Shown here in pieces: positions 16,768 through 20,191 of a stretch of DNA of 20,191 nt. The number at the start of each line of letters is the position of its first letter. The first letter of the stretch is position 1. Made by a program: the position numbers and the translations under genes. Origin of the DNA: Cellulomonas sp. (GTDB lineage Bacteria; Actinomycetota; Actinomycetes; Actinomycetales; Cellulomonadaceae); NCBI GenBank assembly GCA_031178805.1, contig JAPSIJ010000009.1:1-20191 (forward strand), in the 5' to 3' direction. The notes under the pieces were generated by a model, which worked only from the letters and a program-made list of their open reading frames with translations, was not told the DNA's origin and made no database searches.

Positions 16768-17753
16768 TGGGCGGTCTCCCGGGAGTCGTCGGTCGGTGCG
16801 GGCGCGACGCCGGACGGGCCCTGCGCGTGGCGGGCCACGAGGTCCCGGGCGGCGGGCAGGTCGGCCGGCGAGGTGATCGCGACCGTCTCCACCCCGGGCA
16901 GGCTACGCCGGGCCAGGCCCTTGAGCACACCGCCCGGCGCCAGCTCCAGCACGCCGGTGACACCCAGCTCCGCGAGCGTCGCCTGGCACAGGTCCCAGCG
17001 CACCGGCGCGGCGATCTGCGCGACGAGCCGGGCCACGACGTCGGCGCCGGTGGCGTCCGCGCCGTAGGCCGCGCCGTCGGCGTTGGACAGCAGCCGGGTG
17101 CGCGGGGCCGCGACGGCCCAGCCGGCCGCGACGGCGCCGAACGCCTCGAGCGCGGGCTGCATGTAGGGGGTGTGGAACGCGCCGGCGACCTGCAGCGGCA
17201 CGACGCGCGCGCGGGCCGGCGGGTGCTCGGCGAACCGGCGCAGCCCCTCCAGCGAGCCGGCCGCGACCGTCTGGCCGCCGCCGTTCACGTTGGCGGGCCA
17301 CAGGCCGGCGGCCTCGAGCGCCGCGGCCACCTCGTCCGGGTCGCCGCCGAGCACGGCGGTCATCCCGGTCGGCTCCGCGGCGGCGGCCTCCGCCATGAAC
17401 CGCGCGCGCTGCGCGACGAGGCCGACGGCGCCCGCGTCGTCGAACACGCCCGCGACGGCCGCGGCGGCGAACTCGCCGACCGAGTGGCCCGCGGTGGCGT
17501 CCGGCGTGATCGCGGCGCCGGCCTCGTCCTCCAGCGCGCGCAGCGCCAGCAGGGAGGTCGACACGATCAGGGGCTGGGCCACCGCGGTGTCGCGGATGGT
17601 GTCGGCGTCGGAGGTCGTCCCGTGGGTCGTCAGGTCGACGCCCGCGGCCTCCGAGAGGGCCGCCAGGCGGTCGGCGGTGCCGGGCAGCTCGAGCCAGGGC
17701 GCGAGCATGCCGGGGGTCTGGGCGCCCTGTCCGGGGCAGACGATCGCGAGCAC
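16764..17753 (-). CDS. fabD: Malonyl-CoA:ACP transacylase
   Basis: This 329-residue enzyme loads malonyl from CoA onto ACP. It shows the CPGQGAQ start (residues 6-12), the nucleophile Ser91 in GHSVGEF, Arg116 in QRARFM for substrate carboxylate binding, and the catalytic His194 in GAFHTPYM. The start is GTG at 17753. A GGGAGGGG sequence lies upstream at a slightly long distance, and no better start codon gives the conserved N-terminus. The C-terminal tail (about the last 20 residues, Pro/Thr/Asp-rich) is probably disordered. It is the first structural gene of the cluster. Its 127-bp upstream gap to fasR contains a palindrome shared with the fasR promoter region. Confidence 0.95.
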   Translation of the reverse strand: MLAIVCPGQGAQTPGMLAPWLELPGTADRLAALSEAAGVDLTTHGTTSDADTIRDTAVAQPLIVSTSLLALRALEDEAGAAITPDATAGHSVGEFAAAAVAGVFDDAGAVGLVAQRARFMAEAAAAEPTGMTAVLGGDPDEVAAALEAAGLWPANVNGGGQTVAAGSLEGLRRFAEHPPARARVVPLQVAGAFHTPYMQPALEAFGAVAAGWAVAAPRTRLLSNADGAAYGADATGADVVARLVAQIAAPVRWDLCQATLAELGVTGVLELAPGGVLKGLARRSLPGVETVAITSPADLPAARDLVARHAQGPSGVAPAPTDDSRETAQ

Positions 17754-17880
17754 CCGCCCACTCTGCCCCTCCCGGGCCGCCGCGCCCGCTCACGACGCGT
17801 ACCAACTCCGGATGCGGGTCTTGTGCGGCTCCCACAACGCCCCGGGCCGGACCGGGGCCGCGCGGCGGCCGGGGCGGGGG
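17754..17880 (-). promoter_or_regulatory. fabD upstream region with candidate FasR operator
   Basis: The 17-bp interrupted palindrome TTGTGCGGCTCCCACAA at 17821-17837 (arms TTGTG/CACAA, 7-bp centre) lies 68-84 nt before the fabD start. A related 17-mer occurs upstream of fasR. The position upstream of any plausible promoter suits an activator. No convincing -10 was identified. The part nearest fasR (17838-17880) is only GC-rich, with no clear terminator. Confidence 0.5.
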
Positions 17881-19188
17881 TCAGGCGCGGTGGTCCAGGC
17901 GGCCGACCGCGAGGGCCTGCTGCAGCACGTACGCCTCGCGCGGGTCCAGCGGGTCCCAGCCGGTGACCTCCGCGACCCGGCGCAGGCGGTACCGGACGGT
18001 GTTGGGGTGGACGTACAACGTGCGGGCCGCCGCCTCCAGGGACCGGCCGGCGGCGAGGTACGCGGTCAGCGTCTCCAGCAGCGAGCCGGTGCTGGCCAGC
18101 AGCGGCACGTACGCCTGCTCCACCAGCACGGCCCGCGCGCTGGCGTCGCCGACCAGCACCCGCTCGGGCAGCAGGTCGTCGGCGAGCACCGGCCGGGGGG
18201 CCTGCGGCCACGCGGCGATCGCGGCCAGCCCCGCCAGGGCGGCGCGGGCGGACCGGGCGGCGTCCGCGAGGTCCTGACCGGTCGGGCCGAGCACCACCGG
18301 GCCGGGGCCGAACCGCGGCAGCAGCGACGCCGCCGCCTCGCGCAGGTCGCCCGTCCCGCCGAGGAACACCACCAGCCGGTCGCCCTGGATGCCGACCAGG
18401 GCGTCGTCGGCGGCCCGGCGGGTGGCCCGGCGCAGGTCCGAGGTGCGGACGTCGTCCAGCGGGGAGGCGGTCGTGCCGACGGCCACCAGCGTGCTGCCGC
18501 GGCCGCTCCAGCCGAGCGCCGCCACCCGGGACCGGAGCGAGTCGTCGACGTCCCCGCGCAGCAGCGCGTCGACCACCAGCGCCTCCAGGCGCGCGTCCCA
18601 CGCGCCGCGGACCTCCGCGGCCCGGGCGTAGACCTCCGCCGCGGAGAACGCGACCTCCCGGGAGTACCGGAGCACCGCCTCCAGCAGGTCCCGCTCGCCG
18701 CCCGGCGCGGCCAGCCGGTCGGCGTGCGCCTCGACCACGTCCACCACCACGCGCACCAGCTGCAGGGTGTGCTGCAGGGAGATGGACCGGGTCAGCTCCG
18801 GGGGAGCGGTCGCGAAGATCTCCCCGACGCCGTGCGGCGGCCGGGACGGGTCCGCGAACCAGGTGACGAACGCGGTGATGCCGGCCTGCGCCACCAGCCC
18901 GACCCAGGACCGGTCGTCGGCCGGCAGCGCGCGGTACCAGTCCAGGTCCTCGTCCAGCCGGCGCATCGCCGCCGCCGCGAGCACGCCGCTGCCCTCGCGG
19001 ACCCGGCGCAGCGTCTCGCCGTTGCTCGCGTCCGGGGCGGTGGCGATCCGGCCGGCACGGGTCCGGGTGCGCGCGGGGGACAGCGCCTCGGCCTGCGCGG
19101 CGGACGGCGCGGCCGGCGCCGGGGCGTCGGGGGTCGCGGTGCCGGTCGGCGCGGCGGGCGCTGCGGGGGCGCGGCGGGGCTGGGGCAT
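17881..19188 (-). CDS. fasR: PucR/CdaR-type transcriptional regulator of fatty acid synthesis (FasR-like)
   Basis: This 435-residue protein has an Ala/Pro-rich N-terminus (about 1-45), a long central sensor-like region, and a C-terminal helix-turn-helix of the PucR type (about residues 382-408, RSLEAAARTLYVHPNTVRYRL). Its place immediately upstream of fabD-fabH-acpP-fabF on the same strand matches Streptomyces, where the PucR-type FasR activates the fab operon; the function here is inferred from that conserved neighbourhood. This protein is unrelated to the TetR-type FasR of mycobacteria and corynebacteria. The ATG at 19188 has no ribosome site, and TATGCT on the minus strand at 19200-19195 is spaced for transcription to begin at the ATG, so the mRNA may be leaderless. 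A candidate self-binding palindrome overlaps the -35 region. Confidence 0.85.
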   Translation of the reverse strand: MPQPRRAPAAPAAPTGTATPDAPAPAAPSAAQAEALSPARTRTRAGRIATAPDASNGETLRRVREGSGVLAAAAMRRLDEDLDWYRALPADDRSWVGLVAQAGITAFVTWFADPSRPPHGVGEIFATAPPELTRSISLQHTLQLVRVVVDVVEAHADRLAAPGGERDLLEAVLRYSREVAFSAAEVYARAAEVRGAWDARLEALVVDALLRGDVDDSLRSRVAALGWSGRGSTLVAVGTTASPLDDVRTSDLRRATRRAADDALVGIQGDRLVVFLGGTGDLREAAASLLPRFGPGPVVLGPTGQDLADAARSARAALAGLAAIAAWPQAPRPVLADDLLPERVLVGDASARAVLVEQAYVPLLASTGSLLETLTAYLAAGRSLEAAARTLYVHPNTVRYRLRRVAEVTGWDPLDPREAYVLQQALAVGRLDHRA

Positions 19189-19194
19189 GGGCTG

Positions 19195-19225
19195 AGCATA
19201 GGGCGGCGTTGTGGGGAACCGACAA
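19195..19225 (-). promoter_or_regulatory. Candidate fasR promoter with overlapping palindrome
   Basis: On the minus strand TATGCT (19200-19195) is a -10-like element 7 nt from the fasR ATG. TTGTCG (19225-19220) could be a -35 at 19-bp spacing. The plus-strand 17-mer TTGTGGGGAACCGACAA (19209-19225) shares 13 of 17 positions with the palindrome upstream of fabD and covers this -35, as expected for autorepression. Confidence 0.5.
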
Positions 19226-19299
19226 AGCCGCGCGGGCTCCTCCGGGCCGCTCACCGGCCCGTCCACCCCGTTCGAGCAGTGCGGAGCGAGCGCAGCGGA

Positions 19300-19305
19300 T
19301 AGTGT
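19300..19305 (+). promoter_or_regulatory. -10 element for a probable leaderless transcript
   Basis: TAGTGT ends 6 nt before the ATG at 19312, so transcription would start at or next to the A of the start codon. No ribosome site is present in that gap. No good -35 was seen. Confidence 0.5.
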
Positions 19306-19311
19306 CCCCCT

Positions 19312-19992
19312 ATGGCTCTGCTGCCCCGACTGCGCCGCCTCCTGGGCAGACCCGTGCCTGCGTCCCGTGTCGGTGCCCGCCGGCCGACGGGTGCCGCTCG
19401 GCACGGAGACGTCCCCCAGGAGGACGCCCTCAGGTCCCGCCTCGGTGACGACCCCAACGACGAGCGTGCCTTCGCGGCGCTCGCCGAGATCGTGCGCCGG
19501 CACGCCGTCACCGGGTCCGACGACGACCCGCTCACCGCCGAGGCGGACGACGCCGAGCGGCAGCGTGCTGCCGACCTCGCCGTCTGGTCCCTCGGCGAGG
19601 AGCTCGCCGGCAACCCGCGCGCCTGGTACCCGCTCGTGGAGGTCGCCCGGCTGTCCGTGCGCGACGACCTCGAGGGGACCATCCGCCGGCTGACGACCGC
19701 CGCCGAGCGCGACCCCTCCGGCCGCGCGCTGGTCGCCGGCCTGCGGCTGCTGCGGGAGGCCGGCCTGCCGGTCGACGCGCTGTCGCTCGGCACCGGCCAC
19801 TGGCACCCCCGCGACCACGACCCGGAGGCCGGGCGGGAGCTCGTGCTCGCCGCCGTCGAGGCCGGCCGGCCGATGGACGCCAAGCAGCACCTCGCGTCCC
19901 TCGACCTCTACCCGAAGCAGGACGACATCGCGCAGATGCGCCGGGAGCTCGCCCGCCTGGTCGAGCAGGCCGACCGGCACGCCGGCTCCTGA
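19312..19992 (+). CDS. Conserved-looking TPR-like protein of unknown function
   Basis: This 226-residue protein is not recognised as a named family. It begins with a basic segment (MALLPRLRRLLGR), then Ala/Arg-rich linker, and from about residue 40 becomes helical, with repeat-like units such as DPNDERAFAALAEIVRRHA, NPRAWYPLVEVARLSV and DLEGTIRRLTTAAERDPSGRALVAGLRLLREAG, in the manner of tetratricopeptide repeats. No signal peptide or membrane segment is convincing. Codon use matches the neighbours, so it is a genuine gene. ATG at 19312 lacks a ribosome site but has a -10-like hexamer just upstream, fitting a leaderless mRNA. It is divergent from fasR, and a shared control region is possible. 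A role as a helical scaffold is only inference. Confidence 0.8.
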   Translation: MALLPRLRRLLGRPVPASRVGARRPTGAARHGDVPQEDALRSRLGDDPNDERAFAALAEIVRRHAVTGSDDDPLTAEADDAERQRAADLAVWSLGEELAGNPRAWYPLVEVARLSVRDDLEGTIRRLTTAAERDPSGRALVAGLRLLREAGLPVDALSLGTGHWHPRDHDPEAGRELVLAAVEAGRPMDAKQHLASLDLYPKQDDIAQMRRELARLVEQADRHAGS

Positions 19993-20012
19993 CCCGACGA
20001 CGCTCTCCTGAT

Positions 20013-20053
20013 CGACGGCGCCCGCACCCCTCCCCGGGGTGCGGGCGCCGTCG
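20013..20053 (+). terminator. Strong stem-loop terminator
   Basis: A perfect 18-bp stem (20013-20030 with 20036-20053) with loop TCCCC begins 20 nt after the stop codon at 19992. The following sequence is TCGTCT rather than a T-run, as is common for GC-rich actinobacterial terminators. Confidence 0.88.
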
Positions 20054-20083
20054 TCTGCGCGGCGGGGCGTCCGCCGGCGCCGC

Positions 20084-20191
20084 GCGAGGTCGTCCTCCGG
20101 CGGCGAGGTCGTCCTTCGGCGGCGAGGTCGTCCCGCGCAGGTGACGACCTCGGCGGGAGGTGACGACCTCGCCGGGAGGTGACGACCTCGC
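20084..20191. repeat. Array of 19-bp repeats in two opposite orientations (continues past window)
   Basis: GCGAGGTCGTCC occurs at 20084, 20103 and 20122, exactly 19 bp apart. The complementary GACGACCTC then occurs at 20143, 20162 and 20181, again 19 bp apart. The inner copies can form a 10-bp stem (20123-20132 with 20143-20152). Each inverted unit also holds a small GAGGT/ACCTC inverted repeat. The array is cut by the window end. Confidence 0.9.

Noticed and set aside
20084..20191. CRISPR-like array
   Set aside because: The unit is 19 bp with no distinct spacers, and orientation switches midway; it is a simple repeat or palindromic array.

Overview
This window is very GC-rich and densely coded, with strong third-position G/C bias, several GTG starts and frequent GGAGG-type ribosome sites. 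It looks like a chromosomal segment of a high-GC actinobacterium. The order fasR-fabD-fabH-acpP-fabF, the lack of an ATPase gene next to a CUT1 sugar transporter, and the abundance of carbohydrate-binding modules suggest a plant-biomass-degrading Micrococcales such as a Cellulomonas relative. The genus is an inference.

Layout. (1) Positions 1-1134 (+) hold the 3' part of a membrane oxidoreductase: an RnfD/NqrB-like membrane domain fused to a ferredoxin-NADP reductase-type FAD/NAD(P)H domain. (2) Positions 1486-13998 (+) hold a glycan-utilisation locus: a LacI-type regulator preceded by repeated operator-like palindromes, a lipoprotein sugar-binding protein, two permeases, a GH127 glycosidase, a GH31 glycosidase and a 1304-residue secreted multimodular protein (LamG-like, Big_4-like, clan GH-A-like catalytic module, three CBM6/35-like modules, tandem CBM5/12). 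(3) A 15-bp plus 8-bp stem-loop at 14013-14065 separates this from (4) the reverse-strand fatty-acid synthesis cluster 14075-19188, encoding FabF, ACP, FabH, FabD and a PucR/CdaR-type regulator of the FasR kind. (5) A small TPR-like protein of unknown function is encoded at 19312-19992 (+), followed by a strong terminator and an array of 19-bp repeats that runs off the window.

How the sugar locus probably works: the secreted protein binds an insoluble glycan and releases an oligosaccharide. The binding protein and permeases import it, powered by an ATPase encoded elsewhere. The two enzymes without signal peptides, GH127 (beta-L-arabinofuranosidase type) and GH31 (possibly alpha-xylosidase), then split it in the cytoplasm. 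This resembles in outline the bifidobacterial HypBA2-transporter-HypBA1 route for beta-arabino-oligosaccharides, but with a different, poorly classified secreted catalytic module. That module is the best candidate here for something undescribed.

Other points: a 17-bp interrupted palindrome, TTGTG-N7-NACAA, occurs both before fabD and over the promoter region of fasR and is a candidate FasR operator. Strong stem-loops sit between the binding-protein and permease genes and between acpP and fabF, where products are needed in different amounts. Two genes (fasR and the 19312 gene) have a -10-like hexamer placed so that the transcript would begin at the start codon.
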